NCBI RefSeq assembly: GCF_014196255.1
Contig: NZ_JACIDH010000002.1
Location: 124,001 to 188,000, forward strand
Reading direction: 5' to 3'
Length of the DNA stretch: 64,000 bases
From: Sphingomonas pseudosanguinis
GTDB taxonomy: Bacteria > Pseudomonadota > Alphaproteobacteria > Sphingomonadales > Sphingomonadaceae
The translations under genes were made by a program, and so were the position numbers. Shown here one piece after another: positions 17,041 through 26,820 of this stretch. The first letter of the stretch is position 1; each line of letters begins with the position of its first letter. Below the pieces are notes generated by a model. That model saw only the letters and a list, made by a program, of their open reading frames with translations, searched no databases and was not told the DNA's origin.

Positions 17041-17188
17041 GGAGATCGCGAAGAGATGCTTCCTATATTGTTTTGGAAGGACAACGTTACTCGGCCGTCA
17101 TGGCGTGACGAGCAAAAGCTGGCTCTCTTTGCAGGTGGGTGCTTAGCCGTGTCCGATCATATGCCAAGTTTCCATTGTCACGGCAGGT

Positions 17189-17211
17189 GATGACGCAGCC
17201 TTTGCGTCATC
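17189..17211 (+). other. Hairpin upstream of the leader ORF
   Basis: GATGACGCA and TGCGTCATC form a perfect nine-base-pair stem around a five-base loop, 48 bases before the GTG of the 37-codon ORF. It lacks a T-run. It may be an operator read as DNA or a 5' leader structure. Confidence 0.4.
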
Positions 17212-17258
17212 CGATCCGGGCGGTCGCTCGGGTGTCGATGGCGGAAGGAGGATTGTCC

Positions 17259-17372
17259 GTGAAGACCATCGAGCCGCAGCAAAGTCACCCCGATCCTCGC
17301 GATGCCGTGTCGTTGCCACCGACTTCTTCCTCGACCGGTGGTCAGGTCGGCGACGTGGAGGACCGGGCATGA
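17259..17372 (+). CDS. 37-residue leader ORF coupled to the Crp/Fnr-type regulator
   Basis: A GTG start at 17259 follows GGAAGGAGGATTGTCC, one of the strongest ribosome sites in the window. The 37-codon ORF ends with TGA overlapping the ATG of the regulator (ATGA at 17369-17372). The product is hydrophilic, rich in Pro, Ser and Asp, with no membrane segment or known domain. The in-frame ATG at 17238 would add seven residues but would place the ribosome site inside the gene. The likely role is translational coupling of the downstream regulator; a function for the peptide itself is not evident. Confidence 0.55.
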   Translation: MKTIEPQQSHPDPRDAVSLPPTSSSTGGQVGDVEDRA

Positions 17373-18088
17373 ACCCCACGCAGATACGCCCCGCCGCCCG
17401 CTTTTCGCCCGCGCTGAACCGGCTGTCGAAACTGGCGCGGCTGGATGCGGCCGCCCATTCGGCCTTGAGCGATGCGATCGCCCGTCCGCAGGTCCTTCGC
17501 CCCCGCCGCGACCTGCTGATTGAAGGGCGCGATGTCCCTCATCCGCAGCTGATCCTGTCGGGTTGGGCGGCGCGGGTCCGCATCCTGCCCGACGGGCGGC
17601 GTCAGTTCCTGAACTTCCTGCTGCCCGGCGACCTGATCGGGCTGTATCATCATAGCCGCCCGGTATCGCCGACGACGATCGTCACGCTGACCGAGGTGAC
17701 GGTCTGCGTGCCCCCGGCACCGGGCAGCCATGCGACGCTGGACGAGGCCTATGCGCTCAGCCAGGCGCTCGACGAAGCGCATCTCCTGTCCCAGATCGCC
17801 AGGCTGGGTCGGATGAACGCGATGGAGCGGATCGGCGACCTGATGCTGGAGCTGCATGAGCGGCTCAGCCTGAGCGACCTGACCCAGGGCCGCAGCTATG
17901 AACTGCCCATCACGCAGGAGACGCTGGCGGACGCGCTCGGATTGACGGCGGTGCACGTCAACCGGATGCTGCAGGCGGCACGGCGCGCAGGCGACCTGAT
18001 CTGGTCGACCCGGTCGATGACGATCCCCGATCCCCAGCAGTTGGCGCGCAAGGTGGGGCGGTCGCCCGTCCGGGTCTTGGCCCCCTGA
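17369..18088 (+). CDS. Crp/Fnr family transcriptional regulator
   Basis: A 239-residue regulator with an N-terminal cyclic-nucleotide-binding-like fold (LILSGWAARVRILPDGRRQFLNFLLPGDLIG, about residues 50-100) and a C-terminal winged helix (ITQETLADALGLTAVHVNRML). No N-terminal Cys cluster for an iron-sulfur centre is present, so it is not an FNR oxygen sensor of the E. coli type. The recognition helix reads HVNR, not ExxSR, so its site need not be TTGAT. Its start is fused to the leader ORF stop. The SRPBCC-ADH-SDR operon 135 bases downstream, behind a perfect FNR-type box, is the obvious candidate target. Confidence 0.88.
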   Translation: MNPTQIRPAARFSPALNRLSKLARLDAAAHSALSDAIARPQVLRPRRDLLIEGRDVPHPQLILSGWAARVRILPDGRRQFLNFLLPGDLIGLYHHSRPVSPTTIVTLTEVTVCVPPAPGSHATLDEAYALSQALDEAHLLSQIARLGRMNAMERIGDLMLELHERLSLSDLTQGRSYELPITQETLADALGLTAVHVNRMLQAARRAGDLIWSTRSMTIPDPQQLARKVGRSPVRVLAP

Positions 18089-18132
18089 TCATCGCTTCGC
18101 CGCCATCAGGCAACAGGTGATGATCGGTATCA

Positions 18133-18146
18133 TTGATGCGTATCAA
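18133..18146 (+). promoter_or_regulatory. FNR/FixK-type box, perfect match
   Basis: TTGATGCGTATCAA is an exact TTGATNNNNATCAA palindrome, 77 bases upstream of the SRPBCC start and 45 bases past the regulator stop. The adjoining GGTATCATTGATGCGTATCA shows further dyads. It suggests control of the three-gene operon by a Crp/Fnr family protein, possibly under low oxygen. Confidence 0.6.
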
Positions 18147-18222
18147 GATACTGAAAAACAATATGAAGTGCCGGAACATCGTGCGCGGCCCGACGCTGTC
18201 CTTCTAGAGCAAGGAGAGCCCG

Positions 18223-18813
18223 ATGTCAGACATCGCCGATCGACCCTTTGACGATGCGCCGGTCACGACGGCCAAGGATCAGGGGGCTGCCGTCCGGATC
18301 GCGACCCACGAGACGATCGAGGATCGCGGTCATAGCCTGACCGCATGCGCCACCACGATCCGCCGCCCGGCGGCCGAACTGTATGCCTGGTGGCGCGACT
18401 TTTCCAACCTCGCCGGCATCATGGAGAATGTCGAGCGGATCGAGGTGATCGACACCACCCGCTCGCACTGGGTCGTCAAGGCGCCGGGCGGCGCGACGGT
18501 CGAATGGGATGCGGTGGTGACCGAGGAAGAGGAGGGGCGGCTGATCGCATGGGCCTCGGCCGAGGGGGCGGATGTCGCGAACTCGGGACGCGTCACCTTC
18601 GACGATGCGGGCGCGCGCGGCACGGTGGTGACCGCGACCATCCTCTATGATCCGCCAGCGGGCGTAATCGGCAAGCTGGTCGCCAAGCTGTTCCAGCGCG
18701 AACCCGCGATACAGGCCCGGCGCGATCTCGCCCGGTTCAAGCAACTGATGGAAACCGGCGAAGTGGCGACCAACGCCATGACCCGGAAACAGCGTGAGGA
18801 GCAGGGCGCATGA
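18223..18813 (+). CDS. SRPBCC family protein (polyketide cyclase/dehydrase-like)
   Basis: A 196-residue helix-grip protein. After a polar 35-residue leader, a START-like domain covers about residues 40-170 ([52 protein letters not shown]). Proteins of this type bind hydrophobic ligands and are often found in stress-induced operons, with no catalytic residues that I can identify. A clear AAGGAG ribosome site precedes the ATG. The TGA overlaps the ATG of the alcohol dehydrogenase (ATGA), so the two are coupled. Confidence 0.8.
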   Translation: MSDIADRPFDDAPVTTAKDQGAAVRIATHETIEDRGHSLTACATTIRRPAAELYAWWRDFSNLAGIMENVERIEVIDTTRSHWVVKAPGGATVEWDAVVTEEEEGRLIAWASAEGADVANSGRVTFDDAGARGTVVTATILYDPPAGVIGKLVAKLFQREPAIQARRDLARFKQLMETGEVATNAMTRKQREEQGA

Positions 18814-19985
18814 AGGCACTGACCTGGCATGGCAAGCATGACGTCCGCATCGACAATGTCGATGACCCCGAGATCGTCAATCCCCGCGACGCCATCATTA
18901 AGGTGACCGCGACCGCCATCTGCGGCTCGGACCTGCATCTTTACGACGGCTATATCCCGACCATGCAGTCGGGCGACATTCTTGGCCATGAATTCATGGG
19001 CGAGGTGGTCGAGACGGGATCGTCCTCGACCCTGAAGAAGGGGCAGAAGGTCGTGGTGCCCTTCACCATCGCCTGCGGTTCCTGCTATCATTGCGGCAAG
19101 CACCAATATTCGGGATGCGAGAACGGCAACCCGGCCGACAATCAGGACATCGCGCGCGCACTCTACGGGCATCCGATGTCGGCGCTGTTCGGCTATAGCC
19201 ATATGACGGGCGGTTATGCAGGCGGGCAGGCGGAATATGTCCGCGTGCCGTTCAGCGATACCGGCCCGATCGTCATCCCGGACGGGGTGGAGGATGAAAA
19301 GGTCCTGTTCCTCTCCGACATCCTGCCCACCGGCTGGATGGCGGCGGAGAATGCGCAGATCGAGCCTGGTGACATCGTCGCCGTCTGGGGCTGTGGCCCG
19401 GTCGGGCTGTTCGCGGTCCAGTCGGCTTTCCTGATGGGCGCCGAGCGGGTGATCGCGATCGATCATTTCCCGCACCGGCTGGAACTGGCGCGCAAGTTCG
19501 GCGCCGAGACGATCAATTACGAACAGACCGATACCTATGACGCGCTGATGCAGATGACCGGCGGGATCGGCCCCGATGCGGTGATCGACTCGGTCGGACT
19601 GGAGGCGCACGGGCTGTTCGTCGACAACGCCATCGACCAGATCAAGGCGTCGACCTTCCTGGGCACCGATCGCATCCATGCCATCCGCCAGGCGATCATC
19701 GCGGTCCGCAAGGGGGGCCGCGTGTCGATGCCCGCCGTCTATGGCGGCTTCGTCGACAAATTCCCGCTGGGCGCGGTGATGCAGAAGGGGCTGACGCTCA
19801 AGACAGGACAGACCCATGTCCAGCATTATCTGCCCGGCCTGCTCGATGCGATCATGGAGGGGAAGATCGATACGACCTTCCTGATCTCGCACCGCCTGCC
19901 GCTGGAACAGGCGCCCGAGGGGTATCGCATGTTTCATGACAAGCAGAATGAAGTGACCAAGATCGTGCTGAAGCCCGGTCAGTGA
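18810..19985 (+). CDS. Zinc-dependent alcohol dehydrogenase, formaldehyde-dehydrogenase-like
   Basis: A 391-residue medium-chain dehydrogenase. [12 protein letters not shown] and GHEFMGEV supply the catalytic zinc ligands. The structural zinc cluster is partly visible in [17 protein letters not shown]. The NAD-binding motif is [11 protein letters not shown], and [10 protein letters not shown] and the long insertion before [15 protein letters not shown] resemble glutathione-independent formaldehyde dehydrogenase relatives. The substrate is not determined. It sits between the SRPBCC and SDR genes behind the FNR-type box, which fits an alcohol or aldehyde handling operon induced under stress. 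Confidence 0.85.
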   Translation: MKALTWHGKHDVRIDNVDDPEIVNPRDAIIKVTATAICGSDLHLYDGYIPTMQSGDILGHEFMGEVVETGSSSTLKKGQKVVVPFTIACGSCYHCGKHQYSGCENGNPADNQDIARALYGHPMSALFGYSHMTGGYAGGQAEYVRVPFSDTGPIVIPDGVEDEKVLFLSDILPTGWMAAENAQIEPGDIVAVWGCGPVGLFAVQSAFLMGAERVIAIDHFPHRLELARKFGAETINYEQTDTYDALMQMTGGIGPDAVIDSVGLEAHGLFVDNAIDQIKASTFLGTDRIHAIRQAIIAVRKGGRVSMPAVYGGFVDKFPLGAVMQKGLTLKTGQTHVQHYLPGLLDAIMEGKIDTTFLISHRLPLEQAPEGYRMFHDKQNEVTKIVLKPGQ

Positions 19986-19990
19986 AGGAC

Positions 19991-20779
19991 ATGGCCATGA
20001 CCAACAAATTCGCGATCGTGACCGGTGCCTCGACCGGTATCGGTTATCACCTCGCGGCGTGTGCGGCGGCGGAAGGCTATGACCTGCTGATCGTCGCGGA
20101 CGAGCCCGCCATCCATACCGCCGCGAGCAAGCTGGCGGCGGACGGCGCGCAGGTGCAGGCGGTGCAGGCCGATCTGGCGACGCTGGAGGGCGTCGATACG
20201 CTGCTGGCGGCGGCGGATGGTCGCCGCATCGATGTGCTGTGCGCCAATGCCGGCAACAGCATGGGCGGGCCGTTCTTGGATCAGTCGGTCGAGGTCTGGC
20301 GGCGCTCGGTCGACACCAATGTCACCGGCACCGTCTATCTGTTGCAGCGTGTGCTGTCGGCGATGGTGCGACATGGCGAGGGCAAGGTGCTGGTCACCGG
20401 CTCGATCGTCGGGTTCATTCCGGGGCCTTTCAACGCCATCTATAATGCGACCAAGGCGTTCATCGACAATTTCACCGAGGCGCTGCGCAACGAGTTGAAG
20501 GAGCAGAAGGGCGTCACCCTGACCACGCTGATGCCCGGCCCGACCGAGACCGAGTTCTTCGCGCGTGCCGGCATGCTCGACACCAATGTCGGCCAGAGCA
20601 AGAAGGACGATCCCGCCTGGGTCGCGCGCAAGGGCTGGAATGCGATGCAGGCGGGTGAGGGGCACATCACCCCCGGCCTGAAAAACAAGGCGCAGGTCGC
20701 TGGTTCCGGCGTCGTGCCGCAATCGGTGCTGGCCGAGGCGCATCGAAAAATTGCGGAGCCGGGTTCGGCCGATCGCTGA
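19991..20779 (+). CDS. SDR family NAD(P)-dependent oxidoreductase
   Basis: A 262-residue short-chain dehydrogenase. The cofactor motif is TGASTGIGYHLA, CANAGNSMGG matches the NNAG block, and the catalytic Ser (TGSIVGF) and YNATKAF (Tyr and Lys) are present. The MPGPTETEFF block follows. I chose the ATG at 19991; the ATG at 19997 (GAAGG eight bases upstream) is equally possible. The start is a few bases past the alcohol dehydrogenase stop, so it belongs to that operon. Substrate unknown. Confidence 0.87.
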   Translation: MAMTNKFAIVTGASTGIGYHLAACAAAEGYDLLIVADEPAIHTAASKLAADGAQVQAVQADLATLEGVDTLLAAADGRRIDVLCANAGNSMGGPFLDQSVEVWRRSVDTNVTGTVYLLQRVLSAMVRHGEGKVLVTGSIVGFIPGPFNAIYNATKAFIDNFTEALRNELKEQKGVTLTTLMPGPTETEFFARAGMLDTNVGQSKKDDPAWVARKGWNAMQAGEGHITPGLKNKAQVAGSGVVPQSVLAEAHRKIAEPGSADR

Positions 20780-20853
20780 TCCCGTGCGTTCATGAGATGG
20801 CGCAAGGGCTTGCCGGCCACGTCCCCGGGACCGCCGCATGCCCTTCAAGCCAC

Positions 20854-20892
20854 GGCACCGCCGCCGGATCACCCTTCCCCGGCGGCGGTGCC
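20854..20892. terminator. Bidirectional hairpin between convergent SDR and ZIP genes
   Basis: A perfect 14-base-pair stem, GGCACCGCCGCCGG against CCGGCGGCGGTGCC, encloses an 11-base loop. It ends one base before the ZIP stop codon. It lacks a T-run, but its position at the ends of two converging genes suggests transcript-end function in both directions. Confidence 0.65.
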
Positions 20893-20893
20893 A

Positions 20894-21601
20894 TCAATGC
20901 GCGAAGTGGGTGACGCCCAGCATCAACAGGATGCCCAACAGGCTCGCCACGCCGGTGCGTATCCGGGGATCGAGCGCCCGGCTGCGCGGCAGCAATTCGC
21001 AGGCGCCGATGTAGAGGAAGATGCCGGCGAACACGCCCATCAACGGGGCGAGCATCGTGGCCGGAATGGCGATGGCGAGCCCGAGCAGCACGCCCAGCAT
21101 CGGGGCGACGCCGTTCACCACCAACCAGCGCCGCGCTGCCGCCTCCGACCGCGCCGCCAGGCTGAGGCTGACGGTATTGACGCCGTCCGCCACGTCATGG
21201 GTCAGCACCGCCAGCGCGATCATCCACCCGGCACCCGTATCGATCTGAAACGCCAGCCCAATGCCCAGCCCGTCCATCAGACTGTGCAGACACAGCATCG
21301 CCGGGCCCAGATGGCCGCGCCAAGACTCCTCGGCACGCGGAATGCTCGCCAGCACCCGGTCGAGCAGCATATAGCCGCCCAGACCGGCCGCGACGAAGAT
21401 CATCAGGCTGCGCACCGACCAGCGATCGCCGGCCAGCCCCATCGCTTCGGGCACCAGATCGAACAGTGCCACGCCGATCACGATCCCGGCAGTTATGCCC
21501 AGGATCAGGCCGATGCGGTGCTGCAACCGCAGCGCCAGCAGCCCGCCCGCCAGCGTCGCCGCCATTGCCGCCAGGCCAAAGGCGAGGGGGATCAACGTCA
21601 T
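20894..21601 (-). CDS. ZIP family metal transporter
   Basis: A 235-residue inner-membrane protein with about eight hydrophobic segments. The metal path is marked by HSLMDGLGIG (TM4) and HDVADGVN (TM5), the two ZIP signatures. Members import zinc, iron or manganese into the cytoplasm; the metal here cannot be assigned. It is a single gene between the SDR operon and cysQ, all facing left except the SDR. Confidence 0.87.
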   Translation of the reverse strand: MTLIPLAFGLAAMAATLAGGLLALRLQHRIGLILGITAGIVIGVALFDLVPEAMGLAGDRWSVRSLMIFVAAGLGGYMLLDRVLASIPRAEESWRGHLGPAMLCLHSLMDGLGIGLAFQIDTGAGWMIALAVLTHDVADGVNTVSLSLAARSEAAARRWLVVNGVAPMLGVLLGLAIAIPATMLAPLMGVFAGIFLYIGACELLPRSRALDPRIRTGVASLLGILLMLGVTHFAH

Positions 21602-21715
21602 CGCGCAACGATCCCCGGCCAGGGGCAGAGACAGGAGACAGGCAGGGGCCGCATCCCTTGCCCATGGACCAGCCCATGTGACGTTACAAGGTCACCTTTT
21701 GCCAAGCGAAGTCGA

Positions 21716-22447
21716 TCAGCCCCGCGCGATGGCGTCGAGAACGGTCGCGGCGACTTCCTGCCGACAGATCAACAGGTCCGGGAGCAAGGGGTTCTCGCAA
21801 TTATAGACCAGCGGGCTGCCGTCGATCCGCGAGGCGTGGAAGCCGGCGGCGAGCGCAACGGCGGCGGGGGCGCAATTGTCCCATTCATATTGGCCGCCGT
21901 CATGCAGATAGACATCGGCGCGCCCCTCGACGACCGCCATCGCCTTGGCGCCCGCCGACCCCATCGGGATCATCGTCGCGCCCAGCCGATCGCCGACGCA
22001 GCGGGCGATGTCGGGCGCGCGACTGCGGCTGACCACGACGCGCAAGCCGGCGGGGCAGGGCGGATGCCGTGGGGGCAGGTCGTCGGTGGCGAACACCTGA
22101 TCGCGGTCGGGCACCGCCACCGCGCCCAGCGCCGGGCGGCCATCGATGGCGAGGCCGATATGCACGGCCCATTCGCTCGACCCGCTGGCATATTCGCGGG
22201 TGCCGTCGAGCGGATCGACGATCCAGACGCGCCGGGCGGCACAACGCGTACGGTCGTCGATCGACTCCTCCGACAGGATGAAGTCATCGGGCCGTTCGGC
22301 GCGCAGGCGATCGAGGATCAGCGTGTTCGCATCCCGGTCGCCGAGCGCCCCCAGCGCCGCGCCGTCCAGGCCGCTCGACGTGCGAATGGCTTTGAGCAGG
22401 GCGCCGGCTTCCACCGCGACCGCGCGGGCGAGTTCGGCGTCGGTCAC
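21716..22447 (-). CDS. cysQ: 3'(2'),5'-bisphosphate nucleotidase
   Basis: Hydrolyses PAP (and PAPS) to AMP, clearing the by-product of sulfate reduction. The 243-residue inositol-monophosphatase-fold protein has [12 protein letters not shown] (metal-binding Asp residues), ILSEES earlier with the first Glu ligands, and YEWDNCAP at the C-terminal metal site. The ATG overlaps the cysNC stop by four bases, placing it in the sulfate-assimilation operon cysD-cysNC-cysQ, which agrees with the CysQ role. Confidence 0.92.
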   Translation of the reverse strand: MTDAELARAVAVEAGALLKAIRTSSGLDGAALGALGDRDANTLILDRLRAERPDDFILSEESIDDRTRCAARRVWIVDPLDGTREYASGSSEWAVHIGLAIDGRPALGAVAVPDRDQVFATDDLPPRHPPCPAGLRVVVSRSRAPDIARCVGDRLGATMIPMGSAGAKAMAVVEGRADVYLHDGGQYEWDNCAPAAVALAAGFHASRIDGSPLVYNCENPLLPDLLICRQEVAATVLDAIARG

Positions 22448-24357
22448 AGATCGTAACTCCAGATGCCCAATACATGCTCGACGATCCGGGACGCGGCCTG
22501 TTCCGCCGTTTCCTTCGTCGTGTCGATGCGGATTTCGGGGCGCTCGGGCGCTTCATAGGGGCTGGAGATGCCGGTGAACTCGGCAATCTCGCCAGCGCGC
22601 GCCTTGGCATAGAGACCCTTCACATCCCGATCCTCGGCGACGGCCAGCGGCGTGTCGATGAAGATCTCGACGAACTCGCCCTCGGGCAGCAGGGCGCGGA
22701 CCATGTCGCGTTCGGCCCTGAAGGGCGAGATGAACGCGGTCAGCACGATGAGGCCGGCATCCGCCATCAGTTTGGCGACCTCGCCCACCCGGCGGATATT
22801 CTCGACCCGGCCCGCCTCGGAGAAGTCGAGGTCGCGGTTCAGGCCATGGCGGATATTGTCGCCGTCCAAGAGGAAGCTGTGGCGGCCCATGGCGTGCAGC
22901 TTCTGCTCGACCATGTTGGCGATGGTCGACTTGCCCGATCCCGACAGGCCGGTGAACCAGAGGACCTTGGGTGCCTGCCCCTTTTGCCGGGCATGCGCCT
23001 CGCGCGTCACGACGGCGGACTGCCAGTGGACGTTCTGGGCGCGGCGCAGTGCATGATCGATCATGCCCGCCGCCACGGTCGCATTGGTCGCGCGGTCGAT
23101 CAGGATGAAGCCGCCGAGCGCGCTGCCCTTCGCATAGGGTTCGAACACGATCGGGCGGTCGGCATAGACCTCGGCCAGCCCGATGTCGTTGAGCGCGAGC
23201 GTGTCGGCTGGGCGCTCCTCCTGGCTGTTGACGTCGACGACATGGCGCGGCGGCTGGACGGTCGCGCCGACCAGTTGCGTGCCGAGCTTGAGCGAATAGC
23301 TGCGCCCCGGCACCAGCGGCGTATCGGCCATCCAGACGATCTTGGCGACGAACTGGTCCGCAATCTCCGGCGGGTTCTCGGCCGCCGCGATCACGTCGCC
23401 GCGCGAGCAATCGACTTCCTCGGCCAGCACCAGCGTCACCGCTTCGCCTGCGATCGCATCCTGCCGGTCGCCGTCATAGGTGACGATCCGCGCGATGCTG
23501 GTCGTCTTGCCCGATGGCGCGATCCGCACCCGGTCGCCGACCGACACCCGGCCGCTGGCGATCAGGCCCGCAAATCCCCGGAAGTCGAGGTCGGGCCGGT
23601 TGACCCATTGCACCGGCATCCGGAACGAGGCCGCCACGGCGCGGTCGCCGTCGATCGCCACCGTCTCCAGATGCGGGAGCAAAGCGGGGCCGTCATACCA
23701 GGGCATGTCGGGCGAGGCCGTGGTGACGTTCGCGCCGGTCAGCCCCGACAGCGGAATGGCGGTGAAGCGCTCGATCCCGATGCCACGCGCGAAGGCGGCA
23801 TAGTCGGCGACGATGGCGTCGAAGACCGATTGGTCATGGCCGACCAGATCCATCTTGTTGACCGCCAGCACGATCTCCTTGATCCCGACCAGATGCGCCA
23901 GATAGCTGTGCCGCCGCGTCTGGGTCAGCACGCCCTTGCGCGCGTCGATCAGGATCACGGCCAAGTCGGCGGTCGAGGCGCCCGTCACCATGTTGCGGGT
24001 ATATTGCTCATGGCCGGGGGTGTCGGCGACGATGAACTTGCGCTTCTCCGTTGCGAAGAACCGGTAAGCGACATCGATGGTGATGCCCTGCTCGCGCTCG
24101 GCCGCCAAGCCGTCGACCAGCAGCGCGAAGTCGATATTCTGCCCTTGCGTGCCGACGCGGCGGCTGTCCGCCTCCAGCTGGCTGAGCTGATCCTCGAAGA
24201 TCGTCTTCGAATCGTAGAGCAGCCGCCCGATCAGCGTCGACTTGCCGTCATCGACCGAGCCGCAGGTGATGAGGCGCAGCATCGACTTGGCGGCGTGGGT
24301 GGCGAGATAGGCGTCGATGTCGGCGGCGATCAGCGCATCGGGTTGATAGGCGGTCAT
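22444..24357 (-). CDS. cysNC: Bifunctional sulfate adenylyltransferase GTPase subunit / APS kinase
   Basis: A 637-residue fusion. Residues 1-440 are Cys[16 protein letters not shown] (P-loop), [11 protein letters not shown] (G3) and NKMDLV (G4) supply GTP energy for APS synthesis with CysD. Residues 455-637 are APS kinase: [13 protein letters not shown] is the P-loop, and [15 protein letters not shown] and FIDTPL are family motifs, giving PAPS. The fusion is the normal form in many alphaproteobacteria. The start codon shares one base with the cysD stop (24357) and the stop overlaps cysQ. Confidence 0.96.
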   Translation of the reverse strand: MTAYQPDALIAADIDAYLATHAAKSMLRLITCGSVDDGKSTLIGRLLYDSKTIFEDQLSQLEADSRRVGTQGQNIDFALLVDGLAAEREQGITIDVAYRFFATEKRKFIVADTPGHEQYTRNMVTGASTADLAVILIDARKGVLTQTRRHSYLAHLVGIKEIVLAVNKMDLVGHDQSVFDAIVADYAAFARGIGIERFTAIPLSGLTGANVTTASPDMPWYDGPALLPHLETVAIDGDRAVAASFRMPVQWVNRPDLDFRGFAGLIASGRVSVGDRVRIAPSGKTTSIARIVTYDGDRQDAIAGEAVTLVLAEEVDCSRGDVIAAAENPPEIADQFVAKIVWMADTPLVPGRSYSLKLGTQLVGATVQPPRHVVDVNSQEERPADTLALNDIGLAEVYADRPIVFEPYAKGSALGGFILIDRATNATVAAGMIDHALRRAQNVHWQSAVVTREAHARQKGQAPKVLWFTGLSGSGKSTIANMVEQKLHAMGRHSFLLDGDNIRHGLNRDLDFSEAGRVENIRRVGEVAKLMADAGLIVLTAFISPFRAERDMVRALLPEGEFVEIFIDTPLAVAEDRDVKGLYAKARAGEIAEFTGISSPYEAPERPEIRIDTTKETAEQAASRIVEHVLGIWSYDL

Positions 24358-25256
24358 CAGAAATACCCCTCGCGCTTCTTCTTCTCCATGCTGGCGGCCT
24401 GATCATGATCGATCGCGCGCCCCTGCCGCTCCGACGTGGTGGTCAGCAGCATTTCCTGGATGACTTCGGACAAGGTCGCCGCCTCGCTCTCGACAGCACC
24501 CGTCAGCGGATAGCAGCCCAGCGTGCGGAACCGGATCGAGCGGTCGACCGGCACTTCGCCGGGTTGCAGGCGGAAACGGTCGTCATCGACCATCAGCAGC
24601 ATGCCATCACGCTCCACCGTCGGGCGGGGGGCGGCGAAATAGAGCGGCACGATCTCGATGCCCTCCTGCAGGATATACTGCCAGATATCCAGTTCGGTCC
24701 AATTGGATATGGGGAAGACGCGGATGCTCTCCCCCTTGTGGATGCGGCTATTGTAGAGGTTCCACAGCTCGGGCCGCTGCGCCTTGGGGTCCCAGCCATG
24801 CGCGGCGGAGCGGAAGGAGAAGACACGCTCTTTGGCGCGGCTCTTCTCCTCGTCGCGCCGCGCACCGCCGAACGCCGCGTCATAGCCACCCGCAGTCAGC
24901 GCCTGTTTCAAACCTTCGGTCTTCCACATATCCGTATGGCGGCTGCCATGGTCGAAGGGGTTGATGCCCAGCGCCTCGGCCTCCGGATTGCGGTGGACGA
25001 TCAGCTCCATCCCCGCCGCCTCGGCCGCGCGGTCACGCAGCTCGTACATGGCCTGGAATTTCCAGGTCGTGTCGACATGCAGCAGCGGAAAGGGCGGGCG
25101 CGCCGGGAAGAACGCCTTCTTCGCCAGGTGCAGCATCACGGCCGAATCTTTGCCGACCGAATAGAGCATCACCGGACGCTCGGTCTCGGCGACGACTTCG
25201 CGCAGGATATGGATGCTCTCGGCTTCGAGGCGTTGCAGGTGGGTCAGTCCAGTCAT
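24357..25256 (-). CDS. cysD: Sulfate adenylyltransferase subunit 2
   Basis: Makes APS from ATP and sulfate together with the CysN half of the next protein. The 299-residue product has the PP-loop [12 protein letters not shown], then LHVDTTWKF and [30 protein letters not shown] and [14 protein letters not shown], all typical of CysD. I chose the ATG at 25256 ([11 protein letters not shown]), which gives the normal length; the frame stays open upstream but without family similarity. No clear ribosome site precedes it. First gene of the sulfur operon. Confidence 0.95.
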   Translation of the reverse strand: MTGLTHLQRLEAESIHILREVVAETERPVMLYSVGKDSAVMLHLAKKAFFPARPPFPLLHVDTTWKFQAMYELRDRAAEAAGMELIVHRNPEAEALGINPFDHGSRHTDMWKTEGLKQALTAGGYDAAFGGARRDEEKSRAKERVFSFRSAAHGWDPKAQRPELWNLYNSRIHKGESIRVFPISNWTELDIWQYILQEGIEIVPLYFAAPRPTVERDGMLLMVDDDRFRLQPGEVPVDRSIRFRTLGCYPLTGAVESEAATLSEVIQEMLLTTTSERQGRAIDHDQAASMEKKKREGYF

Positions 25257-25305
25257 CGGATTGTCAGATAATGTCGCCAGCGAACCGCGCGACCAACTTA
25301 TCCTG

Positions 25306-25530
25306 TCAATCGCGATAGTCCCGCTCCAGTGCGTCGAGGATCTTGGCCCCCGCCATGAACACCGCGATCGGGCAGGCCGCGAACAGGATCTTGCCCGGCC
25401 AGCCTGGATATTGGACCAGATAATGCTGGCCGCGCTCCACCGCGCCGACACCCAGCCCGTAGATCACGAGAAAGGCCTCGAACTTCGTCTTGATCGTGAA
25501 CAGGGCGACCAGGCGGGACCACATGGGCAT
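25306..25530 (-). CDS. Small conserved membrane protein, unknown function
   Basis: A 74-residue protein beginning [20 protein letters not shown], with two hydrophobic segments (about 17-32 and 52-68) separated by [16 protein letters not shown] recognise the type from sphingomonads, where it is a lone unannotated membrane protein. I know no function. The ATG at 25530 has GGGGG eight bases upstream; the ATG at 25545 would add five residues. It lies between cysD and astB on the same strand. Confidence 0.65.
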   Translation of the reverse strand: MPMWSRLVALFTIKTKFEAFLVIYGLGVGAVERGQHYLVQYPGWPGKILFAACPIAVFMAGAKILDALERDYRD

Positions 25531-25567
25531 ATTTTGAACCCCCATGCCCGCCCTGCCAAGCCTGAAG

Positions 25568-26815
25568 CTAGGCCAATATGAGACAGTCGAGCGCTTCCAG
25601 CAACGCCAGCCTGGCGGCTTCGATCCCGACGATCAGGTCCGGATTCGTAATCATCGCGGGGTCGATCGCCTCGGGCCAATGCCGCTCGACGATCGCCGCG
25701 ATCCGGTCCAGCCGGGCATGGTCGACCAGGAAGCGGGGATCGACCGTGGCCGGATCGGCAACGACGCGCAGGCGAAGGCACGCCGGGCCGCCGCCATTGG
25801 CCATCGATTCGCGGACATTGACGACCTCGAGCTGCCGGATCGGCCCGTTGCCGGCGACATGCGCCTGCAACCAGCGCCAGACGCTGGGCGTGTCGCGTGC
25901 CTCCTGCGGCAGGATCAGCGTGGTCTCGCCGCTCGGCGGGGTGACGAGCTGCGCGTTGAACAGATAGGAGGATATGGCGTCGGCCAGGCTGACCTCGGCG
26001 GCGGGAACCTCGACGATCGCCACCTCGGGCATCAGGCGGCGGAGTTCGGCGTATAGCCGGTCGGGTTCGGCAAAGGCCTGTTCGTGGGCGAACAGCACGC
26101 GCTCATTCGCGACGGCGACCACGTCATTGTGGAACGCGCCCGCCGCGATCGCCGCTTCGGACTGGCGGGCGAAGACGGTGCGGTCGGGGGACAGGCGATG
26201 CGCGCGGGCGACCGCTTCGCAGGCTTCGCGGTGCTGGCGTGCGGGGAAGGGGCCACCGCCCTCGCCATAGACGAAGACTTCGACACCCGGCCGGTCATGC
26301 GCGGCGCACAGCCGCATATGATTGGCGGCGCCCTCATCGCCGAACGGGGCGGGCACGGGGGCGTGGACCGCAAAGGCCGGGTCGGCGAAGGCGAGGCGGA
26401 GCTGCGCCAGCGTCGCGGGCCATTCATGGCTGCGATGCGGCATGGTGACCAGGTTGGCGACGGTCAGATGGCACCGCCCGTCGCCGCTGTCGGGCGCGGG
26501 CGAGACGGTCGCGGCATTGGCCGCCCACATCGCCGAGGCGGACAGCGCACGCGCCTTGAGCACCGGCGAGGCGGCGTCGTAATCGGTCGACAGGCGGCGC
26601 AGCCAGGGGTGATCGGGACGCGGATGGGGCAGGAATATGCCCTGCACCAGCCCCAGGTCCAGGTTCGCCCGCATCTTGGCGATCCCCTGAAGCGCGGCGG
26701 CGCGCGGGTGCGAGACATGGCCGGCGTTGCGCGTCGCGGCCAGATTGCCATGGCTCAGCCCTGCATAATTGTGGCTGGGCCCGATGATCCCGTCGAAGTT
26801 GATCTCTCTCAGCAT
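25568..26815 (-). CDS. astB: N-succinylarginine dihydrolase
   Basis: Second step of the arginine succinyltransferase pathway: N2-succinylarginine to N2-succinylornithine, ammonia and CO2. The 415-residue protein opens with the family hallmark NFDGIIGPSHNYAGLS and has AAGAFHNDVVAVANE (catalytic His), SSYLFNAQLV and ESMANGGGPACLRLRV with the active-site Cys. I chose the ATG at 26815, with GAGGA just upstream. A GTG at 26824 overlapping the astA stop (GTGA) is the alternative. Confidence 0.93.
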   Translation of the reverse strand: MLREINFDGIIGPSHNYAGLSHGNLAATRNAGHVSHPRAAALQGIAKMRANLDLGLVQGIFLPHPRPDHPWLRRLSTDYDAASPVLKARALSASAMWAANAATVSPAPDSGDGRCHLTVANLVTMPHRSHEWPATLAQLRLAFADPAFAVHAPVPAPFGDEGAANHMRLCAAHDRPGVEVFVYGEGGGPFPARQHREACEAVARAHRLSPDRTVFARQSEAAIAAGAFHNDVVAVANERVLFAHEQAFAEPDRLYAELRRLMPEVAIVEVPAAEVSLADAISSYLFNAQLVTPPSGETTLILPQEARDTPSVWRWLQAHVAGNGPIRQLEVVNVRESMANGGGPACLRLRVVADPATVDPRFLVDHARLDRIAAIVERHWPEAIDPAMITNPDLIVGIEAARLALLEALDCLILA

Positions 26816-26820
26816 CGTCC

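Larger units (their letters stand above)
16828..17258. other. Intergenic region upstream of the Crp/Fnr-type gene
   Basis: This 431-base gap is noticeably richer in A and T than its surroundings between 16975 and 17100. It holds a degenerate FNR-type box at 17027, a possible 44-codon ORF from the ATG at 17055 (MLPILFWKDN; no recognisable family, weak ribosome site) and a nine-base-pair hairpin at 17189-17211. A regulated promoter for the leader ORF and regulator is the simplest reading. Confidence 0.4.

Noticed and set aside
17055-17189. 44-codon ORF starting MLPILFWKDN
   Set aside because: Weak ribosome site, no similarity, AT-rich regulatory DNA; mentioned only as a possibility in the region note.
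17369-18088. Crp/Fnr-type gene as an oxygen-sensing FNR
   Set aside because: No N-terminal cysteine cluster and a recognition helix unlike ExxSR.
22474-24402. A 642-residue open frame opposite cysNC
   Set aside because: Same cause; the minus-strand frame carries complete GTPase and APS-kinase motifs.
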